Shown: piece after piece, positions 54,318 to 63,149 of the stretch
How positions within the stretch are numbered: position 1 is the first letter of the stretch
Layout of the letters: every line of letters begins with the position of its first letter
Source: Desulfobulbaceae bacterium
Lineage (GTDB): Bacteria; Bacteroidota; Ignavibacteria; Kapaibacteriales; UBA2268
NCBI GenBank assembly: GCA_018335795.1
Contig: JAGXRP010000047.1
Location: 1-64,000 of the forward strand
DNA length: 64,000 nt
Reading direction: 5' to 3'
Translations under genes and position numbers: made by a program
The notes under the pieces: model-generated
What the model was told of the DNA's origin: nothing
Database searches by the model: none
The model's input: the letters and a program-made list of their open reading frames with translations, nothing else

Positions 54318-54703
54318 TTGCTTTGCTTCTTGAGTACGTTTCTGATAAATGCTTTGAAGGATAAATCATCGTCCGGTTCAGTTTGATTCCTCGAATCCCG
54401 CACTTGTTTCTTGATTTGGTTAACAGCTGACGCTTCAGTATTTTTATCAATTTTGCCTGTCAGGTCGGCTATTGGTGTTATACTTTTATCCGTTACTCCA
54501 AGTAATAAAACTCGAGTGCCCGCTTGAACAACGAAGAGATGATTCTTTGGTTGGAGTGAGACTTTTGAGAGCACTTTCAGGTCAATCGGTGATAAATTAC
54601 TCTTGAATTTACTTGCATAACGCTTCACAAATAAAAGTAGAACGCCTAAGATTGCGACGGCGACAATCAAGGTAATAAAAGTATTTAGAATAGAACCATC
54701 CAT
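54314..54703 (-). CDS. fliO: Flagellar export protein FliO
   Basis: Read from the ATG at 54703 because GGTGAGG just upstream is a good ribosome-binding site; a GTG at 54715 is the alternative. About 129 residues with one membrane helix (FITLIVAVAILGVLLLFV) and a cytoplasmic domain with VSLQPKNHLFVVQAGTRVLL. FliO assists assembly of the FliP ring of the flagellar secretion apparatus. It follows fliN by 9-21 bases and is the last gene of the visible fliLMNO cluster. FliP, FliQ and FliR, which usually come next, are absent; a convergent gene follows instead. Confidence 0.9.
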   Translation of the reverse strand: MDGSILNTFITLIVAVAILGVLLLFVKRYASKFKSNLSPIDLKVLSKVSLQPKNHLFVVQAGTRVLLLGVTDKSITPIADLTGKIDKNTEASAVNQIKKQVRDSRNQTEPDDDLSFKAFIRNVLKKQSN

Positions 54704-54724
54704 TAGAAGCCTCACCTGGTTAAA

Positions 54725-55156
54725 TTATTTCTTGATTCCCTTCAATCTATCTGAAGGGTCAATCAATGTTGTGATTCTGATACCGAAATGTTTGTCCACA
54801 ACAACGACTTCGCCTTCAGCCACTTTTTTGCCATTAATCAATACGTCAACAGGCTCGCTGACTAATTTGTCAAATTCCACTACAGAGCCTCTGCCAAGCC
54901 TGAGAATGTCACGAATCAACATATTAGTTCTGCCAAGTTCAATAGAAACAGGCAATTGCAAATCATAAAGCAATTCCATTTTAGGGTCAAGAGGAGACAA
55001 TAAGTTGGGGTCACTCGAAAAACCTAAATTCGGGAATTCACCTTGTATTGTATCAGCAGATTTAGGTTTTTGCTCCGAATCAAGTTTGGTATCATCTTGA
55101 GATTCGTCAGCTCCACTGCTGATTAAAGCATCAATTTCTTCTTGGGTCATTGACAT
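54725..55156 (-). CDS. fliN: Flagellar motor switch protein FliN
   Basis: A 143-residue protein with a variable acidic N-terminal region (about 1-55) and a C-terminal SpoA domain: LYDLQLPVSIELGRTNMLIR, DILRLGRGSVVEFDKLVSEP, VLINGKKVAEGEVVVVDKHF and FGIRITTLIDPSDRLK. FliN forms the base of the C-ring and binds the export chaperone FliH. It starts 4 bases after fliM in the same operon. The acidic N-terminus begins MSMTQEEIDAL, a start typical for this protein and for FliM. Confidence 0.96.
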   Translation of the reverse strand: MSMTQEEIDALISSGADESQDDTKLDSEQKPKSADTIQGEFPNLGFSSDPNLLSPLDPKMELLYDLQLPVSIELGRTNMLIRDILRLGRGSVVEFDKLVSEPVDVLINGKKVAEGEVVVVDKHFGIRITTLIDPSDRLKGIKK

Positions 55157-55160
55157 AATA

Positions 55161-56198
55161 CTATTCCTTTTCTTTAAACGATAAATCCATTTCTACTAAG
55201 TCCTCTTCCTTGAGGGCACGCGTAATCCTAATAGCTTTTTTGCCGTCAACCGTTCCCGGGCGAGCGGCAAGTTTTCTTCTACTACCGATAATTACTTCGA
55301 TTTCTTCGTTAATTCTATTTTCTAATTTTATAACATCGCCGGGTTTTAGCTCCAATAATTCACCGACAGTGAGAGATGTTTTTCCAAGTTCTGCAATCAC
55401 GGGAAGGCGAGTTGTAGAAATTTGTTGATTGACAACAGCAATATTGTCTCTGATTTTTTTTGGTGATACTTTGACCGCATTCGTTGTGATTTGTTGCTTA
55501 TTGAGCTTTGAAAGAACCTCTTCTAATGCGAATGTCGGGAAACATAGATTCATCATGAAAGTATTGTTTGTATTACCGATTTTGACATCAAAGGATACTA
55601 CAACTACAATTTCTGACGATGGAGCTACTTGAACAAAGTCAGCCTCGACTTCCAGTCTCGAATATCTGAAATTTAAGTCGGCTATTGCACGCCATGAATT
55701 TCTTAAATCAGACAGAGCATGTTCGATAACACCTTTGATTACGGCTTGTTCAATCGGTGTGATAGTTCTTGGTTTGGGGACGATATCGCCACCGCCGCCA
55801 AGCAACATTTCAACTATTGTTAGAGCTAGTTCGGGACTTACTTCCATAATTCCCGAACCATCAGTACCTTCCATATCAAAAATATACAGACAACTTGGAT
55901 TTGAAACCGAAAGTATGAATTCGGAATAAAAAAGCTGGTCAACGGAAGTCACTGTGAAAGAAACAACGGTTTGTAACTTTGAGACCAAATAATATCCGAA
56001 TACTTCGGAGAAATTTTCATGTATTGTTTGGAGTGTACGAACTTGGTTTTTAGAAATTCGATTAGGACGACGAAAATCGTAATTGCTAATCTCCCCTTTT
56101 GACATTTTGCCGGAAATTACTTCATTAACATCAATTCGCCCGCTGTTCATTTCATTGAGCAGGTTATCTATTTCTAATTGTGATAAAACTTCAGCCAT
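55161..56198 (-). CDS. fliM: Flagellar motor switch protein FliM
   Basis: A 345-residue C-ring protein. The N-terminal CheY-binding peptide is EVLSQLEIDNLLNEM. The middle domain has YDFRRPNRISKNQVRTLQTI, and the GGG motif EMLLGGGGD lies near 133. A C-terminal SpoA domain begins around 270 (GKTSLTVGELLELKPGDVIK). It binds phospho-CheY and sets rotation direction. It lies 6 bases after fliL and 4 bases before fliN, so it is translated within the operon. The length is typical. Confidence 0.97.
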   Translation of the reverse strand: MAEVLSQLEIDNLLNEMNSGRIDVNEVISGKMSKGEISNYDFRRPNRISKNQVRTLQTIHENFSEVFGYYLVSKLQTVVSFTVTSVDQLFYSEFILSVSNPSCLYIFDMEGTDGSGIMEVSPELALTIVEMLLGGGGDIVPKPRTITPIEQAVIKGVIEHALSDLRNSWRAIADLNFRYSRLEVEADFVQVAPSSEIVVVVSFDVKIGNTNNTFMMNLCFPTFALEEVLSKLNKQQITTNAVKVSPKKIRDNIAVVNQQISTTRLPVIAELGKTSLTVGELLELKPGDVIKLENRINEEIEVIIGSRRKLAARPGTVDGKKAIRITRALKEEDLVEMDLSFKEKE

Positions 56199-56204
56199 AC
56201 GCCA

Positions 56205-56813
56205 CTATTGAATAATATATTCTACAAGTATTACATCTCGTAAGAAAATGCGATTGTTTATAAACACAGGAACCAATCTTTCTTTAAAAATCGAAGTCAA
56301 AGAATCGCGTCTAATTTGTTGCAATTCACCAACGCTCATATCACCGATTTGATTGTTGATAGCATTTCGAATCAAAGCCTCAAATCTACGTTTTTGGTCA
56401 TCCGTTTCAGTTCCTTCTTTCTTTTCTGCATCTTCAGCATCTACTCCAATTCGGTAACTTAATCCTAAGTTTACTACCACAAATTGAGTTGATGCACGAG
56501 GATTGGTAGTAATTCTTCCGGTTTCCATATACTTTGAATCGTTTTCGGAGATTTTGTCCTCGTCTGCCATCTTTTTGTAATACTCAATATTAGACAATTC
56601 TTTATCCTCGACCGGTTTTTGAACTTGTTCTGTTGATTGAGTATCTCCTTGTTGAGTTCCAACAACCGAATTCAACATCATCTTTACTGCGAATAAAATC
56701 ACTACAACCAAAACAATCAATACACCTGCACCGATACCGATAATCACGGGTAAAGACAAGCCGGCTTTCTTCTTTGGTACTTCCGGTTCTTGTTTGTTTA
56801 CTTCATCAGCCAT
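56205..56813 (-). CDS. fliL: Flagellar basal-body protein FliL
   Basis: A 202-residue protein with an N-terminal membrane helix (about 20-43, LPVIIGIGAGVLIVLVVVIL), a Q/E-rich linker and a periplasmic FliL domain (about 95-202: TTNPRASTQFVVVNLGLSYR, FEALIRNAINNQIGDMSVGE and NRIFLRDVILVEYIIQ at the end). FliL surrounds the stator and supports torque. It is the first gene of the fliLMNO operon; the 233-bp region upstream shows no clear promoter or flagellar sigma-28 site. Confidence 0.95.
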   Translation of the reverse strand: MADEVNKQEPEVPKKKAGLSLPVIIGIGAGVLIVLVVVILFAVKMMLNSVVGTQQGDTQSTEQVQKPVEDKELSNIEYYKKMADEDKISENDSKYMETGRITTNPRASTQFVVVNLGLSYRIGVDAEDAEKKEGTETDDQKRRFEALIRNAINNQIGDMSVGELQQIRRDSLTSIFKERLVPVFINNRIFLRDVILVEYIIQ

Positions 56814-57046
56814 ACTTTCCTACTTTTAATTTATTATAATATTAAATATCGGCATCAAATCAAATTTATTGAATATTTATATCAATTTTATGAAATATCA
56901 TGCCAACAATGATTGAAAATTCTATGTCATTGACTCAATCGGCAATTTCGGCACAGCAAAATGAAATAACCCGAAATACTCCGAAAGTATGGCGAAAAAC
57001 AAACCGTAGAATTTAATTCATTTGGTCATTTATCACCATGTCGAAA

Positions 57047-58372
57047 TCACTTTCTCCCGATGCAATAATACTCAAATCCGAGTTCTTTCATATCCGAAGG
57101 TTCAAACAAATTTCTCCCGTCGAAAATGATATTTTGCTTAAGTAAGGAGCTGATTTTTTCCAAATCAGGATTCCTAAATTCGTTCCATTCAGTAGCAATG
57201 ATCAAAGCATCAGCACCTTCCAGAGCATCATACATATTGGCTGAATAGACAATTTTGTCCCCAAAAACTACTTTTGTATTCTCGATAGCTTCAGGGTCGA
57301 ATGCAATGATTTCGGCACCCTTTTCGAGCATTAATTCAATTAATCTATGAGCAGGTGCTTCCCGAGTATCATCGGTATTCGGTTTGAAAGCTAAGCCCCA
57401 CAAAGCAAATCGCAAACCAGCGAGTTTACCTTCATATTTATCGGAAATAGTTTTGAAAAATCGGCGGATTTGCTTGTCATTAACTTCGTAGGAAGCCTTG
57501 ACAATGTCTAATTCAATACCCTTGGCTTGGGCTGAGTACATTAATGCCCGAACATCTTTTGGAAAGCATGAGCCGCCATATCCAATACCTGCAAATAAAA
57601 ATCTTTTGCCAATGCGAGTATCCGAGCCAATCCCTATTCTAATTTTTTCAATGTCTGCACCAACTGCTTCGCAATATGCCGAGAGGTCATTCATGAAAGA
57701 AATCTTTGTTGCTAAGAATGCGTTCGCAGCGTACTTTGTCAATTCCGAACTTTTTTCATCCATAACATAAATCGGATTGCCGGAGCGAACAAAAGGTTGG
57801 TACAAGTCGCGTAAAACCTTGGCTGTGTATGAGTCGGAAGTACCGATAACTATTCTTTCCGGTTTCATAGCGTCTTCGACGGCGAATCCTTCTCTCAAAA
57901 ATTCCGGATTCGAAGCTACTGTTACATTATTATCAGGCAAAATTTTATCGAAGATTGCTTTAACTACATCCGAAGTTCCAACGGGAACAGTACTTTTGTT
58001 AACGATGATTTTTTTGTCGTTAATGTTTTTATTTTTTAGAACAAATGCAATATCCGATGCTACTTTTTGAACATGTTGCAAATCTGCCGAACCGTCTTCG
58101 TTAGGCGGAGTGGGCAAACATAAGAAAATGACTGAAGCATTTTCTACAGCTGACTCCAAATCTGTTGAAAAGTGCAATCTCTCGTCGCGTAAATTTTTGA
58201 CGAGCAGAGGTTCAAGTCCGGGTTCAAATATTGGACATATCCCATTTTGCATCATTTCTACCTTTCTTTCGTCTATATCAACGCAAATTACTTTAATACC
58301 TGTGGAGGCGAAACATGTACCTGTTACTAATCCGACATATCCGGTTCCGATTACTGCTATTTCGTATGACAT
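57047..58372 (-). CDS. ugd: UDP-glucose 6-dehydrogenase
   Basis: Read from the ATG at 58372 (441 residues), where TAGGAATAAA precedes it and MSYEIAVIGTGYVGLVTG is the normal start. The enzyme oxidises UDP-glucose to UDP-glucuronate for envelope polysaccharides. Motifs are the Rossmann GTGYVGL, ICLPTPPNEDGSADL, SNPEFLREGFAVED, KYAANAFLATKISFMND, GIGYGGSCFPKDVRAL with the catalytic cysteine, and LAFKPNTDDTREAP. The length is typical for the short bacterial form. It is monocistronic. Confidence 0.97.
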   Translation of the reverse strand: MSYEIAVIGTGYVGLVTGTCFASTGIKVICVDIDERKVEMMQNGICPIFEPGLEPLLVKNLRDERLHFSTDLESAVENASVIFLCLPTPPNEDGSADLQHVQKVASDIAFVLKNKNINDKKIIVNKSTVPVGTSDVVKAIFDKILPDNNVTVASNPEFLREGFAVEDAMKPERIVIGTSDSYTAKVLRDLYQPFVRSGNPIYVMDEKSSELTKYAANAFLATKISFMNDLSAYCEAVGADIEKIRIGIGSDTRIGKRFLFAGIGYGGSCFPKDVRALMYSAQAKGIELDIVKASYEVNDKQIRRFFKTISDKYEGKLAGLRFALWGLAFKPNTDDTREAPAHRLIELMLEKGAEIIAFDPEAIENTKVVFGDKIVYSANMYDALEGADALIIATEWNEFRNPDLEKISSLLKQNIIFDGRNLFEPSDMKELGFEYYCIGRK

Positions 58373-58523
58373 TTTATTCCTATTATCAAGAAAATACAAA
58401 AATTTATATTACAAATTTACGAAAGTGTAAGCAATCTGTAATTTAATTTGATTTCAATTTCAGATAGTTTTACATTAGTAGTTATAAAAATTTACATAAT
58501 CAAATAATAATAAAGGCTTTATT

Positions 58524-60788
58524 ATGATTTTCGATTTGAATATGATTAAGACGGTTTATACCGATTTGACATCAAGAGTATCTAAGGCAAAATCTGATTT
58601 GGGACGCCCTCTGACCCTTACTGAAAAAATTCTATACTCACATCTTGATAAACAGCAGGAACTAAATGATTTTGGCCGTGGCAAAGACTATGTCAATTTC
58701 AATCCCGATAGAGTAGCGATGCAGGATGCTACTGCACAAATGGCACTATTGCAGTTCATGCAAGCCGGAATGCCACAAGTCGCAGTTCCGTCAACAGTTC
58801 ATTGCGACCATTTGATTTTAGCAAAAAATGGGGCAACATTGGACCTTGCAGAATCTAAAGATTTGAACAAAGAAGTATTCGATTTTCTCTCATCGGTTTC
58901 GAGTAAATATGGAATCGGATTCTGGAAACCAGGTGCAGGAATTATTCATCAAGTAATACTCGAAAATTATGCATTCCCCGGTGGGATGATGATTGGGACA
59001 GATTCACACACAGTAAACGCAGGCGGATTAGGTATGATAGCTATCGGTGTTGGCGGTGCTGATGCTGTTGACGTGATGGCCGGATTCCCTTGGGAATTGA
59101 AATTTCCTAAACTTATCGGTGTTAAACTTACCGGGAAAATGAGCGGTTGGACTTCTGCAAAAGATGTCATACTCAAAGTTGCCGATATTTTGACTGTTAA
59201 AGGTGGTACAGGACACATACTCGAGTATTTCGGCGAAGGTGCAGATTCAATTTCTTGTACAGGCAAAGGAACAATTTGCAATATGGGTGCAGAAATTGGC
59301 GCTACTACATCGCTATTCGGATTCGATGAATCAATGGTGAGATATTTGGAAGCAACCGGCAGAAAAGAAGTTAGTGAATTGGCAAAGTCAATTTCGCATC
59401 ATTTGACAGGCGATGTCGAAGTTTACCAAAATCCTGAAAAATACTTCGACCAAGTAATTGAAATAAATTTATCTGAACTCGAACCACACGTAAACGGACC
59501 ATTCACTCCCGATTTAGCTACTCCAATTTCTAAAATGAAAGAAGCAGTGGAAGAAAACGGATGGCCCGAAAAAATCGAAGTGGGATTAATCGGTTCATGC
59601 ACTAATTCCTCTTATGAGGATTTGACACGTGCTGCGGAAGTCGCCAAACAAGCGTCAGTCAAAAATTTGAAAGCGAAATCCGAATTTACGATTACTCCGG
59701 GCTCGGAGATGATTCGATACACAATTGAGCGCGACGGTTTGTTGGACGATTTCGAGCAAATTGGCGGCGTGGTGCTTGCAAATGCTTGCGGACCTTGCAT
59801 TGGTCAATGGGCAAGACACGGAGCAGATAAGAAAGAAAAAAATACAATCATAACTTCATTTAATCGCAATTTTGCTAAAAGAAATGACGGCAATCCAAAT
59901 ACTCACGGCTTTGTAGCTTCACCGGAAATCGTCACGGCTCTTTCGATTGCAGGAACATTGAAATTCAATCCGATAACTGATAAATTAATCAACGAAAATG
60001 GCGAAGAAGTAATGCTCGACCCGCCTGTAGGATTGGAATTGCCCGAAAAAGGCTTTGATGTTGAAGATGCGGGCTATCAATCACCTGCAGAAGACGGTTC
60101 ATCAATCCAAGTTGTCGTCAAACCGGATTCTGATAGGCTGCAACTTCTTGACCCATTTGCGGAATGGAACGGACGCGATTATACCGGTTTGAAATTAATC
60201 ATCAAAGCAAAAGGAAAGTGCACGACTGACCATATTTCGATGGCAGGACCTTGGCTCCGATTCAGAGGACATTTGGACAATATCGCAAATAATACATTGA
60301 CAGGAGCCGTGAACTTTTTCAACGAAAAAACAAATTACGTGAAGAACCAACTCACCGGCGAATATGGCGAAGTGCCAACCGTTCAACGTGCGTACAAAGC
60401 CGCAGGAATTGGCACAGTTGTAGTAGGCGATGAAAACTATGGTGAAGGTTCATCCCGCGAACATGCAGCGATGCAACCTCGACATTTGGGTATGAAAGTG
60501 ATTCTCGTTCGTTCATTTGCACGCATCCATGAAACTAATCTCAAGAAACAAGGAATGTTGGCTTTGACATTTGCAAATCCGGCAGATTACTCAAAAATCC
60601 AAGAAGACGACACAATTGATATTCTCGGATTGACCGAATTTGCTCCAGATAGGCAATTGACAGTGGTACTGAATCATGTTGATGGTTCAAAAGACGAGTT
60701 CAAGGCTAATCATACATATAATTCACAACAAATCGAATGGTTCCGTGCAGGTTCGGCATTGAATATCATCAAGAAAAAGTTTATTTAA
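58524..60788 (+). CDS. acn: Aconitate hydratase
   Basis: A 754-residue enzyme of the mitochondrial-aconitase type, interconverting citrate and isocitrate in the TCA cycle. Iron-sulfur ligands are in [10 protein letters not shown] (first cysteine) and [11 protein letters not shown] (the CxxC pair). Other motifs are [54 protein letters not shown] and the C-terminal swivel motif [11 protein letters not shown]. The start [12 protein letters not shown] has AAAGG 7 bases upstream. A strong terminator follows. It is monocistronic. Confidence 0.97.
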   Translation: MIFDLNMIKTVYTDLTSRVSKAKSDLGRPLTLTEKILYSHLDKQQELNDFGRGKDYVNFNPDRVAMQDATAQMALLQFMQAGMPQVAVPSTVHCDHLILAKNGATLDLAESKDLNKEVFDFLSSVSSKYGIGFWKPGAGIIHQVILENYAFPGGMMIGTDSHTVNAGGLGMIAIGVGGADAVDVMAGFPWELKFPKLIGVKLTGKMSGWTSAKDVILKVADILTVKGGTGHILEYFGEGADSISCTGKGTICNMGAEIGATTSLFGFDESMVRYLEATGRKEVSELAKSISHHLTGDVEVYQNPEKYFDQVIEINLSELEPHVNGPFTPDLATPISKMKEAVEENGWPEKIEVGLIGSCTNSSYEDLTRAAEVAKQASVKNLKAKSEFTITPGSEMIRYTIERDGLLDDFEQIGGVVLANACGPCIGQWARHGADKKEKNTIITSFNRNFAKRNDGNPNTHGFVASPEIVTALSIAGTLKFNPITDKLINENGEEVMLDPPVGLELPEKGFDVEDAGYQSPAEDGSSIQVVVKPDSDRLQLLDPFAEWNGRDYTGLKLIIKAKGKCTTDHISMAGPWLRFRGHLDNIANNTLTGAVNFFNEKTNYVKNQLTGEYGEVPTVQRAYKAAGIGTVVVGDENYGEGSSREHAAMQPRHLGMKVILVRSFARIHETNLKKQGMLALTFANPADYSKIQEDDTIDILGLTEFAPDRQLTVVLNHVDGSKDEFKANHTYNSQQIEWFRAGSALNIIKKKFI

Positions 60789-60819
60789 TCGGGCGTCTTA
60801 TTGCTCCTATATATTCTCT

Positions 60820-60868
60820 CAGGGTAATGATACATAATATCAAATGTATTGTTGCCCTGTTTTTTTTT
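60820..60868 (+). terminator. Strong rho-independent terminator of acn
   Basis: A 16-bp stem (60820-60835 with 60844-60859, starting CAGGG and ending CCCTG, two G-T pairs) and an 8-base loop are followed by nine T. It lies 30 bases past the aconitase stop. Confidence 0.93.
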
Positions 60869-60948
60869 CTTGGAAATCATAGATTTTTTTCGTACTATTG
60901 TGCTTATTGTATTAATTTATCTGAAAAATAAATCAATCAGGAGTCAAA

Positions 60949-63075
60949 ATGAAAAAGTCTTTGCTTATACTGGCATCTATTTCTCTATTCCTACTACTAT
61001 GCTCTATGGCATGTGACGAAACTACTCAACCCGACAACAAAAATGATTTGACGGGGCTTGTTGAAAATGAAACTATACTTAACGAAATCACAAAAGAATA
61101 CAATGATAACGATATTTCGTTCGATTTTGCTAATGGAGTATCGTTTAAAGTAACACGGCTAAACAATTATGGAGCCGAAAAGCAAAGTGTCAGCATTTCG
61201 CAAATCGGAGGAGAACGTTATTTCAACTCTCCCAACAACTTAGTATTTGATTTATCGAAAATGAAAGGTAGTTTGGTATTTGAATTGGAACAAAAACTGC
61301 CAGCTAACCTTGTTGCTGAAGATATTTCGGTGATAATTTATTCACCCGGTACATCAGAAGTTGAATTGGATGCTGAAGAAATTGCATTCACTTATGACAA
61401 GATAAGTGGCAATATGACAGCAATATTTGCTGCACCCTCTGACAACCCTATCATTGGTTCTGTTAAGAAAGATAGCCCCGTACTACAAAGTGGAGGCGGT
61501 AAATATTCACGTGTAGCAATCAGTTGGACCCGTCGCGAAGACCTTGCTGAAGGTGCTGAGGCAAAAATAATTGAAATGCCATTTTATGAACAACCCGGAA
61601 ATTCATGTTGGGCTACTTGTGCTGCAATGATTGGCAGAGCTTATGCGCCTGTAAATGACCGCGAAAAAGAAATTAGAATCATTGATTTTGTCAAGAAATT
61701 GGGACATTCATCCTTAGATGATGGTATAGGACTTTGGGATTTCAGCCGAAATTTACCATCATCGCTGAAAAGTATAACTGGTGTCGAATTTGAAGCATCA
61801 TCATTTGTTTCGAAAACTAATCTTTTGCGAGAAATCAGAAATAAGTTAGACCAGAACATACCTGTATTGCTAAACTTACGCTACCCGGGTGTTGGGGCGC
61901 ACGTTGTACTTGTTGTCGGTTACGAAGTTGACTTAGTTTCTGCAGCAAAAATATCTGTAAAACTGATTTACCACAATCCTCAAAATCAAGCCAATGACGG
62001 ATTTTACAAAAAGGCAGATTACGACTGGTTAGTCAAGGATAAGTATGCAACGGAAGCATTTCAAATTCTTTATGCAGACCAAGCAGTTCCTACAACAAAA
62101 GCTCTTTATACGCTTGGTATGCCTCTAAAAAACTACTTTGGCGAACTTTCCTTCATTGTGCCTATCAAACGTCAATCCGACGGACGGATTATTGATTGGC
62201 ATGTACAAATGCAATACGACAACAGTGTTAGCCAATCATATGTTTGGATTTACGATTATGGAAATGTGAAAGTTGAAGTAATACCGGATTCGGCTGACAA
62301 AATAAAATTGAGCTTACCCGTTTACAATGCTACAAAAACCTCAAAAAGTCTCCATCTGGATGTTCGGGCATATGATTACGATGCCGGAGGTCTTATTTTC
62401 GAAGCAAGTAATATGAAATCCTACAATCCGGGCACTAATTTCATTGAAGCAGTAATTCCACTATCGGAATTAGTTGATAATAAAAAACAGATTGATGTCA
62501 TGATGAAATTCGCATTATGGGATGGCGGAAATTATCTTGATGGGTATATTATTCGATTCAAACTTGCTCCAAAAAAACAAATTGAATTCATTAGCATGAT
62601 TACAGTGTCGGGTAATCACCTTACAACTTGCCCTGATAATAGTTCAGAAGCTGAAGGCAATATCTCTATTGGAGCTCAGAAAATGATGCTCACCGGAGAA
62701 GGGAAAAAATATAGCGGAACAAGCCAGGACAATTCTTCATCATACAGGCTTACTCGGAATGTTGTATTAGAATACGATAGTGAAGTCAACCCAAAGTACA
62801 TCAAATACCTATCAATCGAGATGATTACAGAAATACTTTACGATAATGTAGTCCAAGGAACAGCAAACACTAAAATTGAATTACGCGATATTGAAATCGG
62901 TGAAGATGACAAAGCCGGGACTCAGCTTATGTTATACAGATACGAATCTGATGTTTGCAAATACATCATTGATACCCAATACAAATATAGACCAACTGCG
63001 AAAGATGGCTGCTCAGTAGATTTGCTTAGCTACCAATGCAATAGCGAATCACAAATGTATATCAGTATAAAGTAA
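60949..63075 (+). CDS. Lipoprotein-like papain-type (C39-like) peptidase
   Basis: A 708-residue protein with a signal segment of lipoprotein style (hydrophobic to residue 21, then C22). After a beta-rich N-terminal region comes a papain-like domain (about 205-380). The cysteine is C220 in NSCWATC, the histidine H318 in GAHVVLVVGY and the asparagine N343 in YHNPQN, as in the bacteriocin-processing and AvrRpt2-like C39 groups. The C-terminal 320 residues are beta-rich with no T9SS tail that I can see. AGGAG precedes the ATG. A secreted or surface protease is likely; the substrate is unknown. Confidence 0.85.
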   Translation: MKKSLLILASISLFLLLCSMACDETTQPDNKNDLTGLVENETILNEITKEYNDNDISFDFANGVSFKVTRLNNYGAEKQSVSISQIGGERYFNSPNNLVFDLSKMKGSLVFELEQKLPANLVAEDISVIIYSPGTSEVELDAEEIAFTYDKISGNMTAIFAAPSDNPIIGSVKKDSPVLQSGGGKYSRVAISWTRREDLAEGAEAKIIEMPFYEQPGNSCWATCAAMIGRAYAPVNDREKEIRIIDFVKKLGHSSLDDGIGLWDFSRNLPSSLKSITGVEFEASSFVSKTNLLREIRNKLDQNIPVLLNLRYPGVGAHVVLVVGYEVDLVSAAKISVKLIYHNPQNQANDGFYKKADYDWLVKDKYATEAFQILYADQAVPTTKALYTLGMPLKNYFGELSFIVPIKRQSDGRIIDWHVQMQYDNSVSQSYVWIYDYGNVKVEVIPDSADKIKLSLPVYNATKTSKSLHLDVRAYDYDAGGLIFEASNMKSYNPGTNFIEAVIPLSELVDNKKQIDVMMKFALWDGGNYLDGYIIRFKLAPKKQIEFISMITVSGNHLTTCPDNSSEAEGNISIGAQKMMLTGEGKKYSGTSQDNSSSYRLTRNVVLEYDSEVNPKYIKYLSIEMITEILYDNVVQGTANTKIELRDIEIGEDDKAGTQLMLYRYESDVCKYIIDTQYKYRPTAKDGCSVDLLSYQCNSESQMYISIK

Positions 63076-63089
63076 TAGTAAAATTTGAA

Positions 63090-63124
63090 ACAAACATAGC
63101 CCACGAACTCATTCGTGGGTTATG
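63090..63124 (+). repeat. REP-like palindrome, copy 2
   Basis: A 13-bp stem (63095-63107 with 63112-63124, one G-T pair) and a 4-base loop. The 16 bases 63090-63105 (ACAAACATAGCCCACG) are identical to the minus strand at 20203-20188. It lies between two convergent genes and may also act as their terminator. Confidence 0.7.
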
Positions 63125-63149
63125 ATATCAGATGTTTATTCCTTTCGTA

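Noticed and set aside
56900-57016. A 38-codon plus-strand frame in the gap between fliL and ugd
   Set aside because: It has an ATG but no ribosome-binding site or recognisable feature, and the length is within chance in this gap.
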